This document shows positions 1 through 8,184 of a stretch of DNA of 46,763 nt, piece by piece. Below the pieces are notes generated by a model. The model was not told the origin of the DNA. It saw only the letters and a list, made by a program, of their open reading frames with translations, and did no database searches. Within the stretch, counting starts at the first letter, position 1. Every line of letters begins with the position of its first letter. Position numbers and translations under genes: made by a program. Source of the stretch: Pseudomonadota bacterium (GTDB lineage Bacteria; Desulfobacterota; Desulfovibrionia; Desulfovibrionales; Desulfovibrionaceae); NCBI GenBank assembly GCA_023403845.1, contig JAEYDL010000010.1, positions 1 to 46,763 on the forward strand. Direction: 5' to 3'.

Positions 1-1379
1 GTATAGGCATAATCCTGTTCCATATGACCGGATTCGGATTATGTTACTTCCACTATGTCTATAATCGACCTTTGACTTACGATATTCTTGCCGCAATTCT
101 TGAATCAAACCGTTTTGAAATATTCAGCTTCCTGACTCCGGTTCTTGTCGCGACATTTCTCGCCGCAATTATCGTTTCCGGAGTGACCCTGTATCTTTTC
201 CGAAAGATCACCATAGGCAAAAGACAGGCCTTCTGTTGCTTTCTGGTGTTCATGAGTCTGTTCCTGCTCCTGAAGGAGGGAGGAAAACTGTATATCGACA
301 AGGTCAATCCAGACTCGTCATTCCGCTATTATCTTGGAACACGGAATATCACCCCCATCTCGCTTTGCGCGCTGTTCAAAACCTACTGGAGCGAAGAGAG
401 CAAGGCACAGAGACTCGCTTCCCTGCCCTCAACGGCCGATTTCCCTTCAACCTGTTCCGACGACAAGCCCATCGTGGTGCTGGTCCTTGGAGAAAGCGCC
501 CGGGGAGACCATTTCAGCCTGAACGGCTATTCGCGAAAAACCAATCCCAATCTGGAAAAGGAACCAAACCTCATCAACATGGGGATTGCCCGTTCTTTCG
601 ACGTCCAGACACGAAAATCCCTCATCGGGATGCTTACCAACGCGACCGAAAAAAACAGGATTCCGACTCTCGGCAGCTTCATATCCCTCTATAACAAGCA
701 TGGCTTCAGAACCTGCTTCTATTCAAGACAGAACAGACTCGGAAGGTCCGGACATCTTACCGACACGCTCATCGGCACGGCGCAGGACATAAAATATCTC
801 AGTACGGCCTCGGATCAGGCCATGCTGAACGAAACGGAACCCTTGTTCAGGGAATACGATCAGGGGCTTCTGCTGTTGCTGCATACGACCGGATCGCATT
901 TCGATTACCGGCATAACTATACGGATGAATTCCGTGTATTCGTTCCGGACGAGTATACGCCTGAAACGCTGAATGATCATCGACAGAACGTCATCAACGC
1001 CTACGACAACACGATCGTCAAAACCGATGACTTTCTTTTCAGACTCTACAACCAGCTGCGGGACCGCAACGCCGTGGTCGTATATGTCTCGGATCATGGA
1101 CAGCTGCTCGGCGAGCACGGAAGATTTCTTCACGCCATCGGGGGAACGGATACCGTTTATCCGGAACAGAAAAACATTCCCTTTCTGATCTGGTACAGTC
1201 CTCTCTACGGTGAAAGACACCCCGACATCGTCCGGGCGCTGAAAGATTCCGCCGCATCGGGAAAAACCGTTACCCATGACTCCCTGTTTCATACGATCAT
1301 CCCGCTGGGAGGAATCCGCTCGGCCATCGTCAGTTCCGATCTCGACATGACCGGACAGGGCTCGCTCAAGAACAGGTAA
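1..1379 (+). CDS. Phosphoethanolamine transferase, EptA/sulfatase family (5' partial)
   Basis: The gene runs in from the left edge: the frame is open from base 3 without a stop, so its true start and first membrane segments are missing. What remains has hydrophobic helices up to about base 300, then a periplasmic alkaline-phosphatase/sulfatase-fold domain. That domain shows VLVLGESARGDHFSLNGYSR (metal site and family signature) and YVSDHGQLLGEHG (second metal-binding stretch). A Thr in DVQTRKS lies where the family's nucleophile sits. Family members move phosphoethanolamine from phosphatidylethanolamine onto lipid A or other surface glycans at the inner membrane. The cysteines that usually flank the nucleophile (CGTxT...C) are absent, so this is a divergent member and the acceptor cannot be assigned. 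The gene ends before a strong bidirectional terminator. Confidence 0.85.
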   Translation, partial: IGIILFHMTGFGLCYFHYVYNRPLTYDILAAILESNRFEIFSFLTPVLVATFLAAIIVSGVTLYLFRKITIGKRQAFCCFLVFMSLFLLLKEGGKLYIDKVNPDSSFRYYLGTRNITPISLCALFKTYWSEESKAQRLASLPSTADFPSTCSDDKPIVVLVLGESARGDHFSLNGYSRKTNPNLEKEPNLINMGIARSFDVQTRKSLIGMLTNATEKNRIPTLGSFISLYNKHGFRTCFYSRQNRLGRSGHLTDTLIGTAQDIKYLSTASDQAMLNETEPLFREYDQGLLLLLHTTGSHFDYRHNYTDEFRVFVPDEYTPETLNDHRQNVINAYDNTIVKTDDFLFRLYNQLRDRNAVVVYVSDHGQLLGEHGRFLHAIGGTDTVYPEQKNIPFLIWYSPLYGERHPDIVRALKDSAASGKTVTHDSLFHTIIPLGGIRSAIVSSDLDMTGQGSLKNR

Positions 1380-1431
1380 GCGAATTCGGCCGCCATTGCC
1401 CGGCGCGTTTCTGCCCATACCGGCATACGCA

Positions 1432-1468
1432 AAACGGGCCGCATGGATTTGATTCATGCGGCCCGTTT
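1432..1468. terminator. Bidirectional intrinsic terminator
   Basis: A perfect 14-bp inverted repeat (1432-1445 with 1455-1468) has a 9-nt loop. AAA/TTT ends supply a short U-tract on either strand. It sits between the convergent phosphoethanolamine transferase and UPF0210 genes and can serve both. Confidence 0.8.
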
Positions 1469-1499
1469 CCATTCTGATTCCAGCGAAGGAAAGCGGTTC

Positions 1500-2870
1500 C
1501 TAGTTCTTCAGACTGTGAATCGGCGCGGGGATGCGACCTCCCAGGTTGATGAACGACGCAGCGTCGCCGCCGGGCACGGGAATGATGTCGGCCTCGCCGA
1601 GCAGCCCGCCGAAGCAGGCCTTTTCGCCCACGCCCTTGCCAGGAACGGGAATCACGCGTACGGCGGTTGTCTTGGAATTGATCATGCCGATGGCCATTTC
1701 ATCGGCAATGATGCCGGAAATGGTGGCTGCAGGCGTACTGCCGGGAATGGCTATCATGTCGAGCCCCACGGAACAGACGCTGGTCATGGCCTCCAGCTTC
1801 TCCAGCGTCAGAGCTCCGCTGCGGGTCGCGGCCTCGATGCTGGAGTCCTCGGAAACGGGAATGAACGCGCCGGAAAGTCCGCCCACGTGCGAGGAGGCAA
1901 AGGCGCCGCCTTTCTTCACGGCATCGTTGAGCATGGCCAGTACGGCGGTGGTTCCGGGCGCCCCGATGGAGGAAAGGCCGACGCTCTGGAAAATTTCGCC
2001 CACGGAGTCGCCCACGGCGGGCGTGGGGGCAAGCGAAAGGTCGGCTACGCCAAACGGCAGGTTCAGCCGGTCGGCCACATCCTTGCCGATGATCTCACCG
2101 ACGCGCGTTACCTTGTAGGCCGTACGCTTGATGACCTCCGCCACTTCGCTCAGGGTAATGTGCCCGCCTTCCGCCATGGCCCGGTCGATGGCCTTCTTGA
2201 CCACTCCGGGGCCGGAAACGCCAACATTGATGACCACATCAGGTTCCCCCACGCCGAGATACGCGCCCGCCATGAACGGAACGTCCTGAGGAATATTGGC
2301 GAAGACCACCAGCTTGGCGCATCCGATGCCGTCCCGGTCCCTGGTTGCTTCGGCCACGTCGAGAATGCGCCGTCCCATGAGCGCCACGGCATCCATATTG
2401 ATGCCGGAACGGGAAGACGCCACGTTTATCGAGGAGCAAATGCGGTCGGTGGTCGCCAGCGCTTCGGGCAAGGCGTCGATCAGATTGCGTTCGCCGGGCG
2501 TGATGCCCTTTTCCACCAGCGCACCGAAGCCGCCGAGAAAGTCGACGCCAGCGTCCTTGGCCGCCTCGTCCAGAACACGGCAGGCCTTCACCATTTCCTC
2601 ACGGGTAAAGGAAGCGCCCACGACTCCGATAGGGCTGACGCTGATGCGCTTGTTCACCACAGGGATGCCGAACCTGTCGCCGACCTCGTTGCATGTGGAG
2701 ACAAGTCTGGCCGCATATTTGGCGATCTTCGAGCGCACCTTGTAGGCGAACACGTCAAAATCATGACTGGCGCAATCGAACAGGCTGATGCCGAGCGTCA
2801 CCGTGCGCACGTCGAGATGCTCGTTGCGCAGCATGTTCAGAGTGCTGAGGACTTCACGTTCTGTAAGCAT
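1500..2870 (-). CDS. UPF0210 / PFL-family protein (DUF711)
   Basis: A full-length member (456 aa, the usual size) of the conserved UPF0210 family, which has been likened in fold to pyruvate formate-lyase/ribonucleotide reductase proteins but has no established reaction. Recognisable stretches are the N-terminal LDVRTVTLGISLFDCA, the central NKRISVSPIGVVGAS and a glycine-rich C-terminal half ending in GGRIPAPIHSLKN. The start is supported by an AGGGAG ribosome binding site just upstream. The tandem-ACT gene lies 91 nt upstream on the same strand, and the same two-gene partnership occurs in other bacteria. It is probably the distal gene of a two-gene transcript. The function should be called unknown; a link to amino-acid or glycine/one-carbon metabolism is inferred only from the ACT partner and the adjacent fhs. 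Confidence 0.9.
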   Translation of the reverse strand: MLTEREVLSTLNMLRNEHLDVRTVTLGISLFDCASHDFDVFAYKVRSKIAKYAARLVSTCNEVGDRFGIPVVNKRISVSPIGVVGASFTREEMVKACRVLDEAAKDAGVDFLGGFGALVEKGITPGERNLIDALPEALATTDRICSSINVASSRSGINMDAVALMGRRILDVAEATRDRDGIGCAKLVVFANIPQDVPFMAGAYLGVGEPDVVINVGVSGPGVVKKAIDRAMAEGGHITLSEVAEVIKRTAYKVTRVGEIIGKDVADRLNLPFGVADLSLAPTPAVGDSVGEIFQSVGLSSIGAPGTTAVLAMLNDAVKKGGAFASSHVGGLSGAFIPVSEDSSIEAATRSGALTLEKLEAMTSVCSVGLDMIAIPGSTPAATISGIIADEMAIGMINSKTTAVRVIPVPGKGVGEKACFGGLLGEADIIPVPGGDAASFINLGGRIPAPIHSLKN

Positions 2871-2961
2871 GGGAATCTCCCTGTGAAAAGACTAGAGGCG
2901 CGTCCGAGGCCCGGAGCCACGACGCCCGTTTTTTTCAAAAGCGGACATGCGCGGACGGAAT

Positions 2962-3522
2962 TCAGACAGGCAGGACGCGATGCACGGCTTCAAAAATATC
3001 CCGATGCTGCATGCTCAGACGCAGTCCCATCTCACGGGCGCGATCCTGAAGCGTCTTGCGCAATGCAGCACGGTCGATGGACATGGGAAGCGCGATTTCA
3101 AAGACGAGGAGAGCCATCGACTCGCCCTCCGGCATGATGGCCTTCAGATTTTCGATATTCACCCGGTGCTCCGCAAAGATCCGGGAGATGGTGGAAATGA
3201 TCTCCAGCCGGTCTTCGCCGTCAACCGTGACCACGAAGGGTTCGGAAGGCTCGCTCTTGAATACGCAGCCGTCCTCGAAATCCCGGATGGTCACGGACAG
3301 GTGCATATTTTTGTCCTCGACGGCGCCGGACAGAATTCTCCGAATGGTTTCGTTATCCAGATCATCTGGCCGCGTCGCCACAAAAATGGCTGCAAACTGG
3401 CTCTTCAGAATGGTCTGGCTCACTTCCTCGATATTGCATTCCAGCGCGGACAGCGTGCTGGACACGGCATGCACCACGCCGGGGCAATCCAGCCCGATGA
3501 CCGAAACGACGATCTTGCTCAC
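2962..3522 (-). CDS. Tandem ACT-domain protein (GcvR-like)
   Basis: A small protein made of two ACT domains: roughly residues 1-85 (SKIVVSVIGLDCPGVVHAVS) and 95-175 (FVVTVDGEDRLEIISTISRI). ACT domains bind amino acids and act as regulatory modules; stand-alone pairs resemble the glycine-cleavage repressor GcvR. I prefer the GTG start at 3522 because GAGG/CGGAG lies just upstream and SKIVVS is the usual family N-terminus. The longer ATG at 3555 has no ribosome binding site and would add 11 residues. It precedes the UPF0210 gene and probably shares its transcript. No catalytic domain is present, so a sensing or partner role is the likely function. About 290 bp separate it from the divergent fhs, and I see no convincing promoter pair there. 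Confidence 0.85.
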   Translation of the reverse strand: MSKIVVSVIGLDCPGVVHAVSSTLSALECNIEEVSQTILKSQFAAIFVATRPDDLDNETIRRILSGAVEDKNMHLSVTIRDFEDGCVFKSEPSEPFVVTVDGEDRLEIISTISRIFAEHRVNIENLKAIMPEGESMALLVFEIALPMSIDRAALRKTLQDRAREMGLRLSMQHRDIFEAVHRVLPV

Positions 3523-3810
3523 TCCGAACCTCGTGGGATAGGCAATTGCGGCCATTGCGGAAAAACCGCCCGACGGCCAAAAAGACGGACTCGCGTTCCG
3601 CCGTCTTCTTTTGCCAGCCTTCCCCCTCCGTATGCAAGCGAAATTTTACCCCTAACGCCATTTTCCTGCTTTCCGCAAGCGGGGTTACGTGCAGAATGGG
3701 CGCCTTATTTTTGGCTGGAAACTCTTCGAAAAAGCCTATAGAAGAAGTCCAGTCTGTGGATGTCGAAACCCTTTCCCATATTTTTTATCCAAACCGAAGA
3801 GGAGATGCTC

Positions 3811-5586
3811 ATGGCGCTTGATCCGAAAAAGCATGCGGACTGGGAAATCGCTCAGGACGCGGAAACCCGGATGAAAACAGTCTATCAGATCGGCCGGGAT
3901 CTGGGACTGCTCGAAAGCGAGCTGCTTCCCTACGGCCACGTCATGGGCAAGGTTGACTACCGTTCGGTCCTCGGGCGGCTCGACAACAGACCCAACGGCA
4001 AATACATCGACGTCACCGCCATTACGCCTACCCCCCTCGGCGAGGGCAAGTCCACCACGACCATCGGTCTCGTGCAGGGACTCGGACGACGTGGCAAGCG
4101 TTCCTCCGCCGCCATCCGCCAGCCTTCTGGCGGTCCAACCATGGGCGTGAAGGGTTCGGCCGCCGGCGGGGGGCTTTCCCAGTGCATTCCGCTTACCCAG
4201 TATTCCCTCGGCTTCACCGGCGACATCAACGCCGTCATGAACGCCCACAACCTCGCCATGGTGGCCCTTACATCGCGCATGCAGCACGAGCGCAACTACG
4301 ATGACGAAAAACTGCTCAAGATGTCGCACATGGAACGTCTGAACATCGACCCCACCAACGTCAATATGGGCTGGGTCATGGACTTCTGCTGCCAGTCGCT
4401 CCGAAACATCGTCATCGGCATGGACGGTGTGAACGGCAAGTCCGACGGCTTCATGATGCGCTCGCGCTTCGATATCGCGGTTTCTTCCGAAGTCATGGCC
4501 ATTCTGGCCGTGGCCCGCGACCTCAAGGATATGCGGGAACGCATGGGCAAGATCATTGTTGCCTACGATCGCAACGGCAGACCGGTAACCACCGCCGATC
4601 TGGAAGTGGACGGCGCGATGACCGCATGGATGGCGGAAGCCGTCAATCCGAATCTTATTCAGACCATCGAAGGCCAGCCCGTATTCGTTCACGCAGGTCC
4701 CTTCGCCAATATCGCCATCGGCCAGAGTTCGGTCATAGCGGACCGCGTGGGTCTGAAGCTGAGCGACTACCATGTGACTGAATCCGGCTTCGGCGCGGAC
4801 ATCGGCTATGAAAAGTTCTGGAACCTGAAATGTCATTACAGCGGTCTCGCGCCGGATGCGGCCGTGGTCGTCGCCACCATCCGGGCGCTGAAGAGCCACG
4901 GCGGCGCTCCTGTTCCCGTGCCGGGTCGTCCGCTGCCCGAGGAATACCGTTCCGAAAACGTGGGCTTTGTCGAGGCAGGGTGCTGCAACCTGCTCCATCA
5001 CATCGCCACAGTCAAAAAGTCCGGTGTTTCTCCAGTCGTCTGCATCAATGCCTTCGTCACAGACACCAAGGCCGAAATCGCCAAGGTCCGCGAACTGTGC
5101 GAAGCGGCGGGAGCCCGTGTGGCCCTGTCCACGCACTGGGAACATGGGGGCGACGGCGCACTCGAACTTGCCGACGCGGTTCTTGACGCCTGTGAGGAAA
5201 AGACGGAATTCAAGCCGCTCTACGACTGGTCCATGCCGTTCAAGGAACGCATTGACCTGGTCGCTCGTGAAGTGTACGGCGCGGACGGTGTGGATTTCTC
5301 CGCCGAGGCGGCCGGCAAGCTGGACAAGATCCAGCAGCGCGACGATGCCGGAGATCTGGGGCTGTGCATGGTCAAGACGCACCTGTCTCTGTCCGACAAT
5401 CCCAATGTCAAGGGCGCGCCCAGGGGCTGGCGGCTCAAGATCCGCGACGTGCTTATCTACGGCGGCGCGGGCTTTGTGGTTCCGGTCTCCGGTTCCATCT
5501 CGCTCATGCCCGGAACCGGTTCCAATCCGGCTTTCCGCCGGGTGGACGTGGATACCGATACGGGCCGCGTCAAGGGCATCTTCTGA
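3811..5586 (+). CDS. fhs: Formate-tetrahydrofolate ligase
   Basis: Fhs joins formate to tetrahydrofolate at the cost of ATP, giving 10-formyl-THF in the cytoplasm. The phosphate-binding stretch TPTPLGEGKSTTTIGL is near residue 70, followed by the family blocks KGSAAGGGLSQ and FTGDINAVMNAHNL. At 591 aa it matches the long form seen in sulfate-reducing bacteria. An open frame extends to 3760, but ATG 3811 is preferred because GAAGAGGAG precedes it and MALDPKKHADWEIAQ is a normal N-terminus. With folD just downstream it supplies one-carbon units for purines, formyl-Met and serine/glycine exchange, or runs in reverse for formate production. A strong terminator follows, so speG-folD may need their own transcription start or read-through. 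Confidence 0.97.
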   Translation: MALDPKKHADWEIAQDAETRMKTVYQIGRDLGLLESELLPYGHVMGKVDYRSVLGRLDNRPNGKYIDVTAITPTPLGEGKSTTTIGLVQGLGRRGKRSSAAIRQPSGGPTMGVKGSAAGGGLSQCIPLTQYSLGFTGDINAVMNAHNLAMVALTSRMQHERNYDDEKLLKMSHMERLNIDPTNVNMGWVMDFCCQSLRNIVIGMDGVNGKSDGFMMRSRFDIAVSSEVMAILAVARDLKDMRERMGKIIVAYDRNGRPVTTADLEVDGAMTAWMAEAVNPNLIQTIEGQPVFVHAGPFANIAIGQSSVIADRVGLKLSDYHVTESGFGADIGYEKFWNLKCHYSGLAPDAAVVVATIRALKSHGGAPVPVPGRPLPEEYRSENVGFVEAGCCNLLHHIATVKKSGVSPVVCINAFVTDTKAEIAKVRELCEAAGARVALSTHWEHGGDGALELADAVLDACEEKTEFKPLYDWSMPFKERIDLVAREVYGADGVDFSAEAAGKLDKIQQRDDAGDLGLCMVKTHLSLSDNPNVKGAPRGWRLKIRDVLIYGGAGFVVPVSGSISLMPGTGSNPAFRRVDVDTDTGRVKGIF

Positions 5587-5598
5587 TCTCGCAATGTC

Positions 5599-5629
5599 GG
5601 TCGGGGGCTTCATGCCCCCGACCTTTCTT
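5599..5629 (+). terminator. Intrinsic terminator after fhs
   Basis: A 10-bp perfect GC-rich stem (5599-5608 with 5614-5623) with loop TTCAT is followed by TTTCTT. It separates fhs from speG-folD. Confidence 0.85.
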
Positions 5630-5676
5630 CAATCCCGCGGAACTCCCCTCCGCAGGGTGCAAAACGGAAACATCCC

Positions 5677-6207
5677 ATGGACAGCGCTACTCCCATCCGT
5701 CTGCGTCCTCTCGAACGGGAGGATCTTCCCTTCGTTCACCAGCTGGACAATAACGCCAGCGTCATGCGCTACTGGTTCGAAGAACCGTACGAGGCCTTCG
5801 TCGAACTGGTCGAACTGTACGACAAGCACATCCATGACCAGAGCGAACGCCGCTTTATCGTCGAGCATGACAGGGTAAAGGTCGGACTGGTGGAACTCAT
5901 GGAAATCGATTACATTCACCGCCGGGCAGAATTTCAGATCATCATAGCCCCCTCGCATCAGGGACTCGGCTACGCGGCCAGAGCTGTGGCTCTGGTCATG
6001 GACTACGGTTTCACGGTTCTCAACCTCTACAAGCTGTATCTGATCGTGGATACGGAAAACAGAAAGGCGATTCATATCTACAGCAAGCTCGGCTTCCAGA
6101 TCGAAGGCGAACTGAAACACGAATTTTTCAGCAACGGCAAATATCGCAATGCATTGCGCATGTGCATGTTCCAGAACGACTACCTCGCCCAGCGTGAAAT
6201 GATCTGA
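5677..6207 (+). CDS. speG: Spermidine N1-acetyltransferase
   Basis: A GNAT-fold acetyltransferase that moves an acetyl group from acetyl-CoA to spermidine or spermine, lowering polyamine toxicity. Long stretches (VHQLDNNASVMRYWFEEPYE, YDKHIHDQSERRF, MDYGFTVLNLYKLYLIVD, EGELKHEFF) match my memory of enterobacterial SpeG almost word for word. These include the acidic residues of the allosteric polyamine site and the catalytic-region Tyr. At 176 aa it is slightly shorter than E. coli SpeG. Only a weak ribosome binding site (CGGAAA) precedes the ATG. It sits between fhs and folD, 26 bp ahead of folD, an unexpected place for a polyamine gene. The strong similarity to gammaproteobacterial proteins suggests transfer, but that is inference without a search. 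Confidence 0.93.
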   Translation: MDSATPIRLRPLEREDLPFVHQLDNNASVMRYWFEEPYEAFVELVELYDKHIHDQSERRFIVEHDRVKVGLVELMEIDYIHRRAEFQIIIAPSHQGLGYAARAVALVMDYGFTVLNLYKLYLIVDTENRKAIHIYSKLGFQIEGELKHEFFSNGKYRNALRMCMFQNDYLAQREMI

Positions 6208-6233
6208 GGCAAAACGGCTTGACGGAGGATTTC

Positions 6234-7121
6234 ATGGCCGAACTCATCAGCGGAACGGCGCTGCGCGCCGCCATTCTTGACGAACTGAGAACCGAAGTAG
6301 CCGCCATGCAGGCCGAGTATGGCATGGTCCCGGGTCTCGTCACCATTCTTGTGGGCGAAAATCCGGCCTCCGTCAGCTACGTTTCTCTGAAGGTCAAGAC
6401 GGCTCTGGAGCTCGGTTTCCATGAAGTGCAGGACAACCGGCCAGCCGATATCAGCGAAGACGAGCTTCTTGCACTTATTGCCCGTTACAACGCCGACCCC
6501 GCCATCCACGGCATCCTCGTGCAGCTGCCCCTGCCGAAACATATTGATGAGAACAAGGTGATCAACGCCATTGACCCGGACAAGGACGTAGACGGTTTCC
6601 ACCCTGTGAATCTTGGGCGTCTGCTCATCGGAGATGAGGCTTTCCCACCCTGTACCCCAGCCGGAATCAGGGAAATGCTCGTGCGCTCGGGCACGCCTGT
6701 CGAAGGGGCGGAAGTCGTAGTTGTGGGACGTTCCAACATCGTGGGCAAACCCATTGCGGTCATGCTCGGGCAGAAAGGCATGGACGCCACGGTCACGCTG
6801 GTGCATACGCGTACGCGTGATCTCGCCGCCCACTGCCGCCGCGCGGACATTCTCATCGTCGCAGCGGGCGTGCCCGGGCTGGTCCGCCCTGAATGGATCA
6901 AACCGGGCGCCACGGTCATCGACGTGGGCGTCAACCGTGTGGGCTTCAATGAAAGGACTGGCAAACCCATCCTGTCCGGCGACGTCGCCTTTGCGGAAGC
7001 CTGCAAGGTGGCCGGAAAGATCACGCCGGTTCCCGGAGGCGTCGGCCCCATGACCATCGCCATGCTCATGAAAAACACGGTTCTGTCTGCCAAACGGCAT
7101 CTGAGCGGGATAGCCCGCTGA
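6234..7121 (+). CDS. folD: Bifunctional methylene-THF dehydrogenase / methenyl-THF cyclohydrolase
   Basis: FolD interconverts 5,10-methylene-THF, 5,10-methenyl-THF and 10-formyl-THF using NADP. Seen here are YVSLKVKTALELGF, whose first Lys is the catalytic residue, QLPLPKHI and DVDGFHPVN for folate binding, GRSNIVGKPIAVML in the Rossmann dinucleotide site, and the C-terminal signature TPVPGGVGPMTIAML. At 295 aa it has the usual length. The start at 6234 follows CGGAGG; the frame extends to 6219 without a better site. It lies 26 bp after speG, so the two are probably co-transcribed. Together with fhs it completes the formate-to-methylene-THF route. A clear terminator follows. Confidence 0.97.
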   Translation: MAELISGTALRAAILDELRTEVAAMQAEYGMVPGLVTILVGENPASVSYVSLKVKTALELGFHEVQDNRPADISEDELLALIARYNADPAIHGILVQLPLPKHIDENKVINAIDPDKDVDGFHPVNLGRLLIGDEAFPPCTPAGIREMLVRSGTPVEGAEVVVVGRSNIVGKPIAVMLGQKGMDATVTLVHTRTRDLAAHCRRADILIVAAGVPGLVRPEWIKPGATVIDVGVNRVGFNERTGKPILSGDVAFAEACKVAGKITPVPGGVGPMTIAMLMKNTVLSAKRHLSGIAR

Positions 7122-7160
7122 ACAGACGACAAGTCCTTTCTTCAGGAACACTTCCCGTTC

Positions 7161-7194
7161 AAAGGCCCCCTTCCGGCAAAGGGGGCCTTTTCTT
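7161..7194 (+). terminator. Intrinsic terminator after folD
   Basis: A 12-bp stem (AAAGGCCCCCTT with its complement) with a 6-nt loop is followed by TTTTCTTC. It closes the speG-folD unit. Confidence 0.85.
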
Positions 7195-7327
7195 CATGAT
7201 TTTCCTGCAGTTATCATTGACCATACCCCTTTCCCGTGTTTCCCTGAGGACATCGGTCCGAAACGCCTTTCCGTCAGACGGACAAATTCCCCTACATGTT
7301 CCGAACCGTACCAACAAGGAGATAGCC

Positions 7328-8035
7328 ATGCATAAAACAACATTACCCGCCCTGCTCTGCGCGGCCACATTGATGACCATCGCCCCTGCTTCCGTCTGGG
7401 CTGGAGACCCTGCACAGCACCCCGCGGCAGCCTCCTCCGCCGCGACTGCCGGAACGGCAACCAGCGACAAGACCGCCCCTTCCATGGCTGAAGCCCAGAA
7501 AGCCTATGACAACGGAAGCTACGAGGAAACCTTCATCATCGTCGAGCCGCTTGCCCAGCTGAACCACCCCGAGGCCGAATACCTGCTCGGCAGGATGTAC
7601 GAACTCGGACACGGAGTGGAAAAGGACATGCAGAAGGCTCTCGACCTGTTCACCAAGGCCGCCAGTCAGGGATACGCAGCGGCGCAGGCCAGGCTCGGCA
7701 GCTTCCATCTCGAAACCAGCAAGGATTACAATTCCGCCCTCGGCTGGTTCCACAAGGCCGCGGATCAGGGATACGCGCTGGCCTACAGCTCTCTCGGCGA
7801 CATGTACGCCAAAGGCTATGGCGTCTCTCAGGACTATGCCAGGGCCATCGAGTACTATCGAAAGGCCGCAATGGCCGGCGACCCCAAGGCCTGTCTGCGC
7901 CTCGGAACCATGTATGAAAAAGGCGAAGGCGTTACGGCCGATCTGAAACAGGCCGCCTTCTGGTACCAGAAGGGTGCGGACCTCGGCGATACGGAATCGG
8001 CGGCCGTCCTCAAGCGGCTCAATGCCAAATCCTGA
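7328..8035 (+). CDS. Exported Sel1-like repeat protein
   Basis: A 235-aa protein. The start is set by AAGGAGATAGCC before ATG 7328 and by the signal peptide that begins there. The signal peptide (MHKTTLPALLCAATL...SVWA-GD) predicts cleavage near residue 24, followed by an Ala-rich linker. From about residue 70 on there are four Sel1/TPR-like helical repeats of about 36 residues (AEYLLGRMYELGHGV, AQARLGSFHLE, AYSSLGDMYAKGYGV, ACLRLGTMYEKGEGV). Such repeats are protein-interaction scaffolds; no catalytic motif is present. A periplasmic scaffold or envelope-stress role is possible but not shown. It stands alone between terminators, so it is probably monocistronic. Confidence 0.88.
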   Translation: MHKTTLPALLCAATLMTIAPASVWAGDPAQHPAAASSAATAGTATSDKTAPSMAEAQKAYDNGSYEETFIIVEPLAQLNHPEAEYLLGRMYELGHGVEKDMQKALDLFTKAASQGYAAAQARLGSFHLETSKDYNSALGWFHKAADQGYALAYSSLGDMYAKGYGVSQDYARAIEYYRKAAMAGDPKACLRLGTMYEKGEGVTADLKQAAFWYQKGADLGDTESAAVLKRLNAKS

Positions 8036-8067
8036 CAGCCACGAAACTGAACGCCTGCATCCGGCAG

Positions 8068-8116
8068 AAAGCACCCGTGGCGAAGTCCCTTCTTTCGACT
8101 TCGCCACGGGTGCTTT
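8068..8116. terminator. Bidirectional terminator with 20-bp perfect stem
   Basis: AAAGCACCCGTGGCGAAGTC (8068-8087) pairs perfectly with 8097-8116 around a 9-nt loop. It lies between the convergent Sel1 gene and the sigma54 activator gene, and each strand ends in TTT. The stem is unusually long for a terminator. Confidence 0.8.
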
Positions 8117-8184
8117 CCTGTGTTATCGGGAAATCCGCCGCATCGTTCACGCCGGACGGAACGAACGCGGGACATATGGGAAAC

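Noticed and set aside
3736..5613. Long minus-strand open frame (625 codons) opposite fhs
   Set aside because: It is the mirror frame of the GC-rich fhs gene, with a His/Gly/Arg-rich translation and no family match. Similar long mirror frames at 15046-16740, 1443-3137, 9796-11229 and 28473-29594 are rejected for the same reason.
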